Origin: Actinomycetes bacterium
GTDB taxonomy: Bacteria; Actinomycetota; Acidimicrobiia; Acidimicrobiales; Ilumatobacteraceae
Length of the DNA stretch: 64,000 bases
Direction of reading: 5' to 3'
Assembly: GCA_021414085.1 (NCBI GenBank)
Contig: JAIOPC010000017.1
Span: forward strand, 62,001 to 126,000
Shown: positions 25,946 to 34,829 of the stretch, piece after piece
How positions within the stretch are numbered: the first letter of the stretch is position 1
How the letters are laid out: every line of letters begins with the position of its first letter
Translations under genes and position numbers: made by a program
The notes under the pieces: generated by a model
The model's database searches: none
What the model was told of the DNA's origin: nothing
The model's input: the letters and a program-made list of their open reading frames with translations, nothing else

Positions 25946-26593
25946 TCAGAGGATGGCGTCGAGCGCGAATGTGATGATGAGCATGGTCACGATCAGCCCG
26001 TTGTAAGCAGCGTGTGCGGTGGCCGATTCAATCAATGACTCGTCGCGTGACGCCGTTACTGCGAATCGGCGCAAGTACACCCTCATGAAGTAGGCGCCGC
26101 CGATCGAGAGAGCGAGCGCGGCGCCGATCGGAATTCCGATGAGGGCGTGAATCAATCCGAACTGAATGGTCTTGGCGGCGCGTCGGCCGAGTGACCAGTG
26201 CTCGGCGCCACCACGAAACATTCGTTCCTCCGCGTAGGCGAACAACGGCAGCGCGGGAACCAGAAGTGCCATGAACACGAGCGGGATCAGCCACTCCCAC
26301 ACGGTCCCGATCGTCGACTCTGACGACGCGAAGACGGGGTTGCCTTCGCCTCCCAGCGCTGACCACCAACCCCACGAGAGCCCAGGGATCGCGATCAATC
26401 CCGTGGCGACCGCGATAACCGTCGTCAAAAGCAGCGGCACGGGCCAGATGTGCCGCCAGCCGATGTTGCGCCAGATGCGCGTGGCGAGCGTGCGACCCGG
26501 TCCGGTGCGCGCTGTGCGGAGACCGCCGATGAGTCGAAATCCAACAAACCCGAGCACCAGGAATGTGACGGCGTTCGTGAGTTGGTCGTTCAC
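25946..26593 (-). CDS. CPBP-family (CAAX-like) intramembrane glutamic protease
   Basis: Membrane protein of 215 aa with about six hydrophobic segments. The three CPBP/ABI motifs are visible: EERMFRGG (EExxxR), FGLIHALIG (FxxxH) and HAAYNGL (HxxxN). These form the active site of Rce1-like proteases. Targets in bacteria are mostly unknown; roles include bacteriocin immunity and signalling. It is 17 nt downstream of the GGDEF-EAL gene and upstream of rhomboid, so two different intramembrane proteases share one transcript. Confidence 0.85.
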   Translation of the reverse strand: MNDQLTNAVTFLVLGFVGFRLIGGLRTARTGPGRTLATRIWRNIGWRHIWPVPLLLTTVIAVATGLIAIPGLSWGWWSALGGEGNPVFASSESTIGTVWEWLIPLVFMALLVPALPLFAYAEERMFRGGAEHWSLGRRAAKTIQFGLIHALIGIPIGAALALSIGGAYFMRVYLRRFAVTASRDESLIESATAHAAYNGLIVTMLIITFALDAIL

Positions 26594-26610
26594 CAGTTAG
26601 TCGTTCGTTG

Positions 26611-28686
26611 CTACCGCTGGTTGCCGAACATCTCGGCGGCAGTCGGCTCGCCGAGCAGCTTGCCCTGCACCAAGTCGCAGCCGAGAACTCGTAACCGCCG
26701 TAGTTGATCCTCGGAGGTCACCCATTCGGCGAGCACCTGCATGTCGAGTGCATGCGCCAGTTGCACGATCGCTCGCACGATCGGATCGTCGTCGCCGTTG
26801 CTGCCCAGCGTGCGCGCGACTGCGCCGTCCAGCTTCAGCACGTCGGCCTCGCACGTACGCAACGCGGTCAGCGATGAAATACCAGTTCCGAATCCGTCGA
26901 GCGCCAATTGCACGCCAACCCGGCGAAGCGCTTGCAACGACCGAATCGTTCCAGGCTGACCGTCGTTGAGAGTCTGCTCGTCGAAGTCGAGCGTCAGCTG
27001 ATGCGGGTTCATCTCGAGCAGTCGCACGGTGGCGAGCACGCGCTCGACGAATGAGCCCTCCGCCAACTGGCGGCCGGCGACATGGATGTGCATGCTGAAG
27101 CCACGGTCGACCAAACCCGAGTCGAGCCACGAACGTGTGTCGTTGCAGGCCTGGGTGATCATCCACTCGCCGATCGGCACGATGATGCCCGACTCCTCGG
27201 CCACGTGCATGAACTGCGCAGGCAGCATGACGCCGCGTTCGGGGTGATCCCAGCGCAGCAAGGCTTCGGCGCCAGCAGCGCGGCCGCTGTGCGTGGAGAT
27301 GATCGGCTGGTACACAAGGCGCAGTTGCCCGGCCGCCATTGCTCGTTCCAGGTCGCTCGCCAATTCTTTCTGATGGCGCGACTCGGCGCGCATCGCGTCG
27401 GTGTACAGCTCGCTGCGTGATCGCCCGCGTCGCTTGGCCTGGTACATCGCAATGTCGGCGTTACGCAGCAACTCGTTGGCCGCGTCGTGGCTGCTGACGC
27501 CCTGCATGTGTTGTGGCGTGGCGACGGCGACACCGGTGCTGACCGAAAGTTCGACTTCTACGCCGTGCACCATGATGCGACCGCTGAGGCCGAAGCGGAT
27601 GCGCTCGGCGAGATCGACGGCTGTGTGCTCGTCGATGTTGCCATCGCAGAGAACCACAAACTCGTCGCCGCCAATGCGAGCAACAACATCCGAGGGGCGA
27701 GTGGCTTGCGCGATGCGATGTGCAACCTGTGCGAGCAACGCGTCGCCGATTTCGTGACCGACCGTGTCGTTGACATCCTTCAGGCGATCAACGTCCATGA
27801 ACAGGATCGCGACGTTGTCTCGCGCGCCACGAATGCGATCAAGTGCCTCGGCAGCCGTGCGCAAGAGCAGCAGTCGATTGGGTAATCCGGTGAGCGGATC
27901 GTGGTTTGCCTGGCGGATCAACTCGCTCTGCAGGTGTTTCGTGGAGGTCACATCGCGCGCGACGCCACCCCAATACTCCACTGTGCCGTCGGCCGCCCGC
28001 TGCAACAGCACTTCGATGTCGAGCGTGCGTTCCATTCCGTCGCTGCCGCGGAAACCAACCTCGCCCGTCCACGACGACGACGTCGTGCCAGCCATAACTT
28101 CCCGGGGCACTTGGTCGCGAATTGCCTGCAACAGCCCACGGGCCGTCGGATCGCGTACAAGGTCGATCTCTTCAACGACGCCGAACAGGTTGCGCGCCGC
28201 TTGGTTGGTGTAGACCGGCGCACCGTTGCGGTCGACCACCAGCACGGCCTCGTCGGAGGCGCCGACGACAGTGACCATGCGGTCGAGTAGCTGGCGACGG
28301 ATGATGATGTCGGTGTGGTCGAGAGCTGTGCCTGCGTAACTGGTGGCCCGGCCGAACGAATCGAGCTCGGGATACGCGTCCATCCGCACCCAGGTCATGC
28401 GGCCTTCGCCCTGCCAGACACGAAACTCCAGGGTTACGGTGGCGTCGCCCGCCTCGACACCGCGCCGCCAAGCCAACTCTGCGCTCGCCCGGTCGCCAGG
28501 ATGGGCGCTGGCCCATGGGGGCAGGCCGACGCCATTGGCTCCTGTGCCCTGCACGAGCGCGCTGAATGCAGCATTGGCCGCGGTAACGCGACCGTCACGG
28601 TCAGCCTGAAAAAGGCCAACCGGCAGCTGGGGGAGCGCCTCGTTGATGTCCGCCATCCTTACGGGGGGTTTATCTTTCAACAGCAT
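26611..28686 (-). CDS. PAS-PAS-GGDEF-EAL protein with degenerate EAL domain
   Basis: Cyclic-di-GMP signalling protein of 691 aa with no membrane segment. Two PAS domains (about 12-130 and 135-250) are followed by a GGDEF domain with intact RIGGDEF and an inhibitory-site RPSD five residues before it, so diguanylate cyclase activity and product inhibition are expected. The EAL domain keeps EALLRW, LKLDG and QG, but the canonical Asn of NxS is His (IHVAG), ELTE reads DFDE and DDFG reads DGFG. Phosphodiesterase activity is therefore doubtful. The start at 28686 is supported by GGAGG at 28698-28702. It follows the PEBP gene stop by 7 nt. Confidence 0.94.
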   Translation of the reverse strand: MLLKDKPPVRMADINEALPQLPVGLFQADRDGRVTAANAAFSALVQGTGANGVGLPPWASAHPGDRASAELAWRRGVEAGDATVTLEFRVWQGEGRMTWVRMDAYPELDSFGRATSYAGTALDHTDIIIRRQLLDRMVTVVGASDEAVLVVDRNGAPVYTNQAARNLFGVVEEIDLVRDPTARGLLQAIRDQVPREVMAGTTSSSWTGEVGFRGSDGMERTLDIEVLLQRAADGTVEYWGGVARDVTSTKHLQSELIRQANHDPLTGLPNRLLLLRTAAEALDRIRGARDNVAILFMDVDRLKDVNDTVGHEIGDALLAQVAHRIAQATRPSDVVARIGGDEFVVLCDGNIDEHTAVDLAERIRFGLSGRIMVHGVEVELSVSTGVAVATPQHMQGVSSHDAANELLRNADIAMYQAKRRGRSRSELYTDAMRAESRHQKELASDLERAMAAGQLRLVYQPIISTHSGRAAGAEALLRWDHPERGVMLPAQFMHVAEESGIIVPIGEWMITQACNDTRSWLDSGLVDRGFSMHIHVAGRQLAEGSFVERVLATVRLLEMNPHQLTLDFDEQTLNDGQPGTIRSLQALRRVGVQLALDGFGTGISSLTALRTCEADVLKLDGAVARTLGSNGDDDPIVRAIVQLAHALDMQVLAEWVTSEDQLRRLRVLGCDLVQGKLLGEPTAAEMFGNQR

Positions 28687-28693
28687 TTATCGG

Positions 28694-29356
28694 TCATCCT
28701 CCGGCGCGACTGAAGGTACCTGTGACCTCGGCTGTAGCGACCTCAGCCGTGGCAATGCTGGCAAACAATTCGTCCCCCGGAACCCCGTCGAGCAGCCCGG
28801 TGGGCACCCCCAGGTAGTGGACAGTGATCAGGTAGAGATGTTCGGCGCCGGCGGGCGGACACGGGCCGGTGTAGCCCAGGTCGCCGAGCCCATTGGTGGC
28901 CTCGTACGCCCCAATCGGGACACTTCCTTCGTCGATCGAGACGGCGTCGGGTGAGATGCCGGCGATGATCCAGTGCACAAAAGTCGGCGCGTCGAGATCC
29001 TCGAACGTGATGGCGATTTCGGCGGTGCCCAACGGCGCGGCGGTCCACGACAACGCCGGCGCTACGTTCAGCCCCTCGCAGGTGTAGCGAGAGTCGATTG
29101 CGTCGCCCTCGGCCCACGGGGCCGAAACGAAGTCGGTCGCCTCGACCGGGGGGAACGTTTCCTCGGGCGGGACCGTCTCGTCGGGCGCCAGCGTGTCGAA
29201 CCCCGCGTCGTCGGTGCCGTCGGGTGCTGATGTGGTTGAGATCGACACGTTCTCAAAACCTGGGGTCGGCTCACGCATTGTGCGGCCATCGTGACGGCAG
29301 CTCGACGCCACAACGAGCATTGCAACTGCGGAAGTTAGAAGCACTAGGCGGCGCAC
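28694..29356 (-). CDS. YbhB/YbcL-type PEBP (Raf-kinase-inhibitor-like) lipoprotein
   Basis: Exported protein of 220 aa. The signal peptide ends at a Cys within VASSC, consistent with a lipobox. About 50 acidic/Pro/Thr-rich linker residues follow, then a phosphatidylethanolamine-binding-protein fold: YTCEGLNVAPALSW, ITFEDLDAPTFVHWIIAGI and YTGPCPPAGAEHLYLITVHYL, the last two being ligand-pocket signatures. The molecular role of bacterial PEBPs is unclear. It is the first gene of the run leading to the cyclic-di-GMP protein and two intramembrane proteases. Confidence 0.92.
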   Translation of the reverse strand: MRRLVLLTSAVAMLVVASSCRHDGRTMREPTPGFENVSISTTSAPDGTDDAGFDTLAPDETVPPEETFPPVEATDFVSAPWAEGDAIDSRYTCEGLNVAPALSWTAAPLGTAEIAITFEDLDAPTFVHWIIAGISPDAVSIDEGSVPIGAYEATNGLGDLGYTGPCPPAGAEHLYLITVHYLGVPTGLLDGVPGDELFASIATAEVATAEVTGTFSRAGG

Positions 29357-29411
29357 AGGCCCAGCCTACGTGGCGAGGCGTCGATCGGGTGGCGCGGGTA
29401 TCGTGCCCGTC

Positions 29412-30332
29412 GTGGATGCCGAACCAACCGAAGCGCTGTGCGTTCTTACCGTGCACGCCCACCCCGACGATGAAGCCTCGAAGGGCGCGCCGACGATTGC
29501 CAAGTACCACGCCGCGGGCGTCCACACCGTGCTCGTGTGCTGCACCGGTGGCGAAGAAGGCGACTTGCAGAACCCGCGTCTGCGCGAGCCGGGGCAGCCG
29601 TTCCACGATGTAACGCCCGAGCGGGAGAAGCAGCTGATGGCCGAACTCCGGCCGCACGAGCTGGCGCGCTCGGCTGAGATCATCGGTTACGACGAAGTCG
29701 TCATGCTCGGCTACCGCGATTCGGGCATGCTCGACAGCGAACCGAACAACAACCCCGACTGCTTCCATATGGCGCCGCTCGATGAGGCCGTTGGTCGCTT
29801 GGTGGCAGTGATTCGGCGCACTCGCCCGCAAGTCATCATCACCTATGGCGACGACCAAAGCGGCTACCCGCACCCAGATCACGTGAAAGTGCACGACATT
29901 TCCGGCCCGGCGTTCGAGCGTGCTGGCGACCCCGCGTGGTACCCGGAACTCGGTGCGCCGTGGCAGGTGCAGAAGATGTACTACACGATCTGGTCGAAAG
30001 CGCGACTGATCGCTGTCCACGAGGGCCTGCTGCACCATCGTGGCGAATCGCCGTTCGACGATGGCTGGTTCGATCGTCCGGACAATGATCACCGCATCAC
30101 GACTCGCATCGACGTCGCCGACTTCTTGTGGGCGCGCAGCGGAGCGTTACGAGCGCATGCCACGCAGGTCGATGCCGACGAACCGTTCTGGTTTGGTCTC
30201 TCCGACGAGCAGTTGGCCGAGATCTACCCGTGGGAAGACTGGGTGCTCGCTCGCTCGCTTGTCGATACGCCTGCCACCGACCAGCACGAGAACGACATTT
30301 TCTTTGGCGTTCAGGTCGGCGTCAGCCGGTGA
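29412..30332 (+). CDS. mca: Mycothiol S-conjugate amidase
   Basis: Zinc hydrolase of 306 aa in the LmbE/MshB family. It cleaves mycothiol-toxin conjugates so that the mercapturic acid can be excreted. The metal site AHPDDE near the N-terminus, CCTGGEEGDLQNPRL, and the PHPDHVKVHD segment with the third ligand His identify Mca-type proteins rather than MshB. This implies that the host makes mycothiol. GTG starts at 29403 and 29412 are both possible. The TGA stop overlaps the GTG of a small downstream gene. Confidence 0.93.
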   Translation: MDAEPTEALCVLTVHAHPDDEASKGAPTIAKYHAAGVHTVLVCCTGGEEGDLQNPRLREPGQPFHDVTPEREKQLMAELRPHELARSAEIIGYDEVVMLGYRDSGMLDSEPNNNPDCFHMAPLDEAVGRLVAVIRRTRPQVIITYGDDQSGYPHPDHVKVHDISGPAFERAGDPAWYPELGAPWQVQKMYYTIWSKARLIAVHEGLLHHRGESPFDDGWFDRPDNDHRITTRIDVADFLWARSGALRAHATQVDADEPFWFGLSDEQLAEIYPWEDWVLARSLVDTPATDQHENDIFFGVQVGVSR

Positions 30333-30556
30333 GCATTCAGTACCGCGTCGCGTTCGGTAAGAACGACGAAGCTGTCGATGGTGCCGACGACGCGGCGGTA
30401 GTCGTCAGCATCGCGGCGGCCGACGCAGGGCTGGCGCCAACCGTTGCGTTCATGCAAGGCAAGCTGAAGAACACAGGGCCGACTGGGCCATTGCTGCAGG
30501 CACTGCGCGACGGCAGCGCGGCAGCGGCAATCACCCGGCTCGCATCGCGTCCCTGA
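30329..30556 (+). CDS. Small protein coupled to mca
   Basis: Protein of 75 aa that I cannot assign. Its GTG overlaps the mca TGA by four bases (GTGA), which strongly suggests translation. It contains a predicted strand (IQYRVAFGKND), an alanine-rich stretch (DDAAVVVSIAAADAGL), and a Gly/Thr turn followed by a helix (GPTGPLLQALRDG). No signal peptide or cysteine is present. The 3' end overlaps the convergent YdjC gene by 26 nt. Confidence 0.7.
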   Translation: MSIQYRVAFGKNDEAVDGADDAAVVVSIAAADAGLAPTVAFMQGKLKNTGPTGPLLQALRDGSAAAAITRLASRP

Positions 30557-31367
30557 GCGAGCGGTAGCCGATCGGTGTCGCACCCGAATCGGCCAACAGT
30601 GTGCGCAGTGTGGCGTCGGCGGTTATGAGGTTGTAGTCGTCGACGTAGAGCGCAGCCGCGTCGGTGAGCGCTCGCACCTCAGGTGTGTCGATCACCGGTT
30701 GCACATGAATTTCGGTGACGCCAGGCTGCAGATTTCTGATGGCCTCGTACACGCGCTCACGACTACCCGCGCGCCAGTCGTGGTCGAAGTGGTCGGGGAA
30801 GAGAACGCCCTCGTCGGCTGCGAGCTTGCGGAACGGAAACCCGGCTTGCTCGGCCGTGATTGTCGACGGCAGTCGAATCGGCAGCCGAAACTCGGCCGCT
30901 AGTTCGAGGTAGATGTCGAAGAACTCTGGTCGCAACGTGATGACCGAAAGGTGCGGTGCGAGGTGCGTGACATCGATTTCCCACGCGATCGCACGCTCGA
31001 TCTGTGCCCTGCACTCGCGCAGTACTTCAGCCGGGTCGGCGTGGTTCCAAAGGTCGTCGACCTCGCGGGGGAAGCCGCCCTCGCCAGACAACAGCGACGG
31101 TGCGTGAGTGATCGGGCCGAACCGGTACGACTGGTACTCGCAGTTCAACGTCAGATGCACGCCGATGTCGTCGGTGGCGAGGCAGCGGCGAGCGGCGTCG
31201 CGGGCCCACGGAGCCGGCACCATCAGGCTGGCGCACGTCGCCACACCGTGATGCAGTGCACTGAGCACGCCCTCGTTGGCGGCATGGCAACTGCCCAGGT
31301 CGTCGCAGGAGATGATGACGAGACGCGCGTCGGCCCTATGGCCGAGACGTTCGGCAAGCGTGGTCAT
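30531..31367 (-). CDS. YdjC/ChbG-like carbohydrate deacetylase
   Basis: Cytoplasmic metal-dependent deacetylase of 278 aa. The family marks are the early SCDDLGSCHAANEGVL (metal Asp), DIGVHLTLNCEY (metal His) and HLAPHLSV. ChbG-type enzymes remove an N-acetyl group from chito-oligosaccharides or related sugars. The start at ATG 31367 was preferred because it precedes the first conserved strand; a longer frame overlaps the upstream nuclease gene. It follows that gene by 10 nt. Confidence 0.9.
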   Translation of the reverse strand: MTTLAERLGHRADARLVIISCDDLGSCHAANEGVLSALHHGVATCASLMVPAPWARDAARRCLATDDIGVHLTLNCEYQSYRFGPITHAPSLLSGEGGFPREVDDLWNHADPAEVLRECRAQIERAIAWEIDVTHLAPHLSVITLRPEFFDIYLELAAEFRLPIRLPSTITAEQAGFPFRKLAADEGVLFPDHFDHDWRAGSRERVYEAIRNLQPGVTEIHVQPVIDTPEVRALTDAAALYVDDYNLITADATLRTLLADSGATPIGYRSLRDAMRAG

Positions 31368-31377
31368 CGCGGCGACG

Positions 31378-31899
31378 CTATCCGCTGCATGCGGCCCATA
31401 GCCCGACGTTGTCGCGTTCTGCATCGCGGGCGGCCTGAACGAATTCCGAGCTGTGGGCAACGTTGGGCGGAATCGTCAGCGTTTGTGCGTATCCCTCGCG
31501 CACGATCGCAAGGTTGACGAACGCTCCCGTTTCGACCACATATGCGTACGCGAGCAGTCGGCCGTAAATGTCGCGGGCTTCGACGTCGCGTTCCAGATAC
31601 ACGGCGGTGCCCTCAGGAAGTAGTGACTGCGTGTAGGCCGTCGCTTCCGGTCCGAAGCACTGAACCGGCGTATTCGCCTTCTTGGTCTCGGGGGTGTCGA
31701 TGCCAATCAGGCGCACCCGTTCCTCGACACCGTCGATGGTCATGTCGACTGTGTCGCCGTCGACCACGTAGTCGACCGTGGCATTTGCCGCGAGTCCGGT
31801 TGCCGGAAGTTCGGTTGCAGGTGTCGGTGCCGATGACGCCGTCCGAGAACCGTTCGTGCAGGCGGCGAGGATCAATAGTGCCAGGGCGATCCGTCGCAT
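31378..31899 (-). CDS. Staphylococcal-nuclease-like (thermonuclease) lipoprotein
   Basis: Exported nuclease of 173 aa. The signal peptide ends in the lipobox LAAC at 12-15. The SNase OB-fold shows VDGDTVDM, VRLIGIDTPE with the catalytic Arg and Asp, a following Glu in FGPEA, and YGRLLAYAY with the second catalytic Arg. The enzyme would cut DNA or RNA at the cell surface with calcium. It is cotranscribed with the YdjC deacetylase downstream, which may reflect nutrient scavenging. It is divergent from nudC. Confidence 0.92.
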   Translation of the reverse strand: MRRIALALLILAACTNGSRTASSAPTPATELPATGLAANATVDYVVDGDTVDMTIDGVEERVRLIGIDTPETKKANTPVQCFGPEATAYTQSLLPEGTAVYLERDVEARDIYGRLLAYAYVVETGAFVNLAIVREGYAQTLTIPPNVAHSSEFVQAARDAERDNVGLWAACSG

Positions 31900-31950
31900 T
31901 CGGTCGTTCTATCTGGCCTCTCGCCGAAGCGTGCGGTCTACCGTGGTGGC

Positions 31951-32739
31951 ATGGCGAGCTTCCTTCCAGCGTTGGCACCCGTGGCGGACCCGAGCGCGCA
32001 CCGCTACTTTCACGTGATCGGTTCGTCGATTTTTGTCGACGATCGTGCTGCTGGCGATTGGCCGGCGCACTTCTTGGGCATGCTCGGTGAGGAAGCGTGC
32101 TGGGGTGTCGATGTTCCCGCCGACGACGATCCTTCCTACGGCTCAGCGCTCGACCTGTACTCATACTTCGGTCACGCAAGTGAGACCGAGTGGATGGTCG
32201 CCGGCCGCGCGGTGCAGCTGGTCGAGTGGTCGCGCACGCATCGTTTCTGTGGTCGCTGCGCGGCGCCAACCGAAATGTCGGGTGGTGATCGGTCGATGCG
32301 TTGCCCGGCGTGTGGTCTGCTTGCCTACCCGCGCCTTGCGCCAGCGATGATCACGTTGGTGACCAAGGGTGAACCGGGGCCGGAACAACAAGTCTTGTTA
32401 GCGCGCGGCGTGCAGTTTCGCTCACCCGTGTATTCGTGCCTCGCCGGCTTTGTCGAGCCCGGCGAATCGCTCGAGTCGGCGGTGCAGCGCGAGGTCTACG
32501 AAGAGGTGGGTGTCGAGGTAGCCGACGTGCAGTATCGCGGCAGCCAACCGTGGCCTTTTCCGCACAGTTTGATGATCGGATTTCGCGCTCGCTGGACGGC
32601 GGGCGAAATCGTGTGCGATACCACGGAGATCGTCGATGCACAGTGGTACACGCGTGACGCGCTGCCGCCGATTCCGCCGGCGATCTCAATCGCCCGCCGA
32701 CTGATTGACGAGTGGGTTGCCGCCGATACCGAAGGGTGA
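31951..32739 (+). CDS. nudC: NADH pyrophosphatase (NAD-capped RNA hydrolase)
   Basis: Nudix hydrolase of 262 aa. A zinc ribbon (FCGRCAAPT...MRCPACGLLAYPR) sits in the middle, followed by the Nudix box GFVEPGESLE...REVYEEVGV and the NudC-specific SQPWPFPHSLMIGF. It splits NAD(H) to NMN(H) and AMP and removes NAD caps from RNA. The normal start is the ATG at 31951. It is convergent with the S9 peptidase, with only 3 nt between stops. Confidence 0.95.
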   Translation: MASFLPALAPVADPSAHRYFHVIGSSIFVDDRAAGDWPAHFLGMLGEEACWGVDVPADDDPSYGSALDLYSYFGHASETEWMVAGRAVQLVEWSRTHRFCGRCAAPTEMSGGDRSMRCPACGLLAYPRLAPAMITLVTKGEPGPEQQVLLARGVQFRSPVYSCLAGFVEPGESLESAVQREVYEEVGVEVADVQYRGSQPWPFPHSLMIGFRARWTAGEIVCDTTEIVDAQWYTRDALPPIPPAISIARRLIDEWVAADTEG

Positions 32740-32742
32740 TCC

Positions 32743-34779
32743 CTAAGGGTTCAGATGCTTCGCAAAGAAGTCGAGAATGATCTCGGCCCGTTGACGCCGG
32801 TGAATCGGTGACCCGCTACGCGACAACTCGTGGCTCTCTCCGGGGAAGCGGTAGAAGGTGACGTCCTTCTTCAACAGGCGCAGCGCGACGAACAACTCCT
32901 CGGCCTGGCTGATCGGGCAGCGGAAGTCTTCCTCGCTGTGCACCAGCAGCATCGGGCAGTTGATGTCGCGCACGTAACGAATCGGCGACATGCGTAAGTA
33001 CTCTTCGGGGTCGTCGAGGTGGGCCAGGCCGTGTTCAACACGAAACACGGTTGCGATGTCGCTGGTGAATTCCTCGGTGAGCAGGTTGTTGACGGAGCGC
33101 TCGCTGCAAATCGCTTTGAAGCGATCGCTGTATAAACCCGCCAGCATCGTGGCCATGTAGCCGCCGTAGCTTCCGCCTTGCATGCCTACTCGGCTGGCAT
33201 CGCAGAACGGGTAGCGAGCCAGCGCGGTATCCAGCACGGCCATCACGTCGGCGACATCAACGCTGCCCCAACCCTTGCCCGGTACGCGCGGGTGGTTCGG
33301 GCCGAGAATTGCTTGCCCCCACGTCTGCTCGCGCCCGCTGCCGCCACGCGGGTTGCTCATCAGTACGACGAACCCGGCTGCGACTTGGAACTGCGCTTCG
33401 TCGAAGTAGGTCTCGCCGTACTGCGTGTGCGGGCCGCCGTGCACGTTCACAATCACTGGGTACTTGCGCGACTCGTCGAAGCCGACCGGTCGCATGATCC
33501 ACGCATCGATTTCGCCACTGCCGTCAGTGCATGGGACGGCGAACCGTTCCCATTGCTGCGGATGAACGGCGCTTTGGTAGTTGGCGGCGAAGTTGGTGAG
33601 TCGGCGCGGCTTGCCCTTGCCGGAAACAGGTAGGACGAACAGGTCCGAGACCTCGTCGACAGCGCCAGCACAGAATGCAATGGTGCCGCCTGCCTCATCG
33701 ATCGACTTGACAGTGATTGGCCCGGTCGTGACTGCCTCCGGTGCCTTCCCGTCGAGGTGCACGCGGTACAGGTGGGTTTGGCCGCGATCTTCGGCCGTGC
33801 ACAGGAGTGTGTCGTCGTCGATCCAGCGTGGCCGTTGCGCACCGGCCGTTGTCTCGAACGTGCGATCAAGCTTGCTGCTGATCCAACGATGCGCACCGCC
33901 GCCGGCGGGGACCACGCCGATGGAAACGTTCTGCGGGTAGGTGTCTGGGTTGTCAGCACCCATAAACGCGATCGCGTCTCCCTTCGGTGACGGCGACGGA
34001 AGCGAATAGGTTCCGGTCTGGCTAGTCAGCGCGCGGATCTCGCCATCGAGTGGAACGACGAACAAGTCGCCGGCAAGGTCGCGGTCCCAGGTTTCGTGAC
34101 GCACTGTCGACGTAGTGAGACCCGAGGAATCGGGGAGCCATGCGATGCCGTCGTGCTGGAACTCGCCAGGCGTCAGGTTGCGTGGTGTGCCCGTGCCGTC
34201 GGCGGCGACGACGTAGATATGCGCTGGCCGATCGAACACCCAATCTTCGTCGTTCAGCCTGCTGAAGAACCGCTCGATCTTGCGCGGCGCGCGCCAGCTG
34301 TCGTCTTCGGCTTCGTAGCGCTCGTGCGGAGTGCGGCTGATGAACGCAATCCAGCGACCGTCGGGGCTGAACTCGACGTTGCTCAGGCCGTCTTTCATCG
34401 AGGCAATGGTGCGCGTCTCGCCAGCAGCGCCAGCAGGCATCACATGCAGCGTGGCTTCACCCTTCTTCTCGCTGCGTCGCGAAGTGAAGGCCAGCGATGA
34501 TCCATCGGGGCTCCAGGTTGGGTTGCCATCGTGTTCTCCACCGGTGATCGGGTGCGGTGGATGGCTGCCGTCGGTGTCGGCCAGCCAGACCTGCGAGAAA
34601 TACTTGTTCTTGGCCATGTCGATCCGGCCGACCACGAACGCCACTTGTCGCCCATCGGGTGAAACAGCTGGCGCGGCTGCCTGCACAAGGTTGCCGATGA
34701 TCTTCTCCGCGATGGCCGCGTGACGGCTCGGTGCAGGTGAAGCGGAAGTTTCGGCGGGCGCAGTTGGTGCGGGTGACAT
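32743..34779 (-). CDS. S9 family (prolyl-oligopeptidase-like) peptidase
   Basis: Serine peptidase of 678 aa. The N-terminal part (about 20-400) is a WD/TolB-type beta-propeller with repeated SPDGRxIAF-like motifs. The C-terminal alpha/beta-hydrolase domain has the nucleophile in GGSYGGYM, an Asp in HSEEDFRCP and a His in FPGESHELSR. Such enzymes (acylaminoacyl-peptidase group) cleave short peptides. There is no signal peptide. The ATG at 34777-34779 was chosen; the longer frame is antisense to the next gene's promoter and start. It is divergent from the MDMPI-type gene by 50 nt. Confidence 0.94.
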   Translation of the reverse strand: MSPAPTAPAETSASPAPSRHAAIAEKIIGNLVQAAAPAVSPDGRQVAFVVGRIDMAKNKYFSQVWLADTDGSHPPHPITGGEHDGNPTWSPDGSSLAFTSRRSEKKGEATLHVMPAGAAGETRTIASMKDGLSNVEFSPDGRWIAFISRTPHERYEAEDDSWRAPRKIERFFSRLNDEDWVFDRPAHIYVVAADGTGTPRNLTPGEFQHDGIAWLPDSSGLTTSTVRHETWDRDLAGDLFVVPLDGEIRALTSQTGTYSLPSPSPKGDAIAFMGADNPDTYPQNVSIGVVPAGGGAHRWISSKLDRTFETTAGAQRPRWIDDDTLLCTAEDRGQTHLYRVHLDGKAPEAVTTGPITVKSIDEAGGTIAFCAGAVDEVSDLFVLPVSGKGKPRRLTNFAANYQSAVHPQQWERFAVPCTDGSGEIDAWIMRPVGFDESRKYPVIVNVHGGPHTQYGETYFDEAQFQVAAGFVVLMSNPRGGSGREQTWGQAILGPNHPRVPGKGWGSVDVADVMAVLDTALARYPFCDASRVGMQGGSYGGYMATMLAGLYSDRFKAICSERSVNNLLTEEFTSDIATVFRVEHGLAHLDDPEEYLRMSPIRYVRDINCPMLLVHSEEDFRCPISQAEELFVALRLLKKDVTFYRFPGESHELSRSGSPIHRRQRAEIILDFFAKHLNP

Positions 34780-34829
34780 GGCGAAAGACGGTAGCCGGTC
34801 GCACGCATCGTTGTGACAGCATCTGGCCG

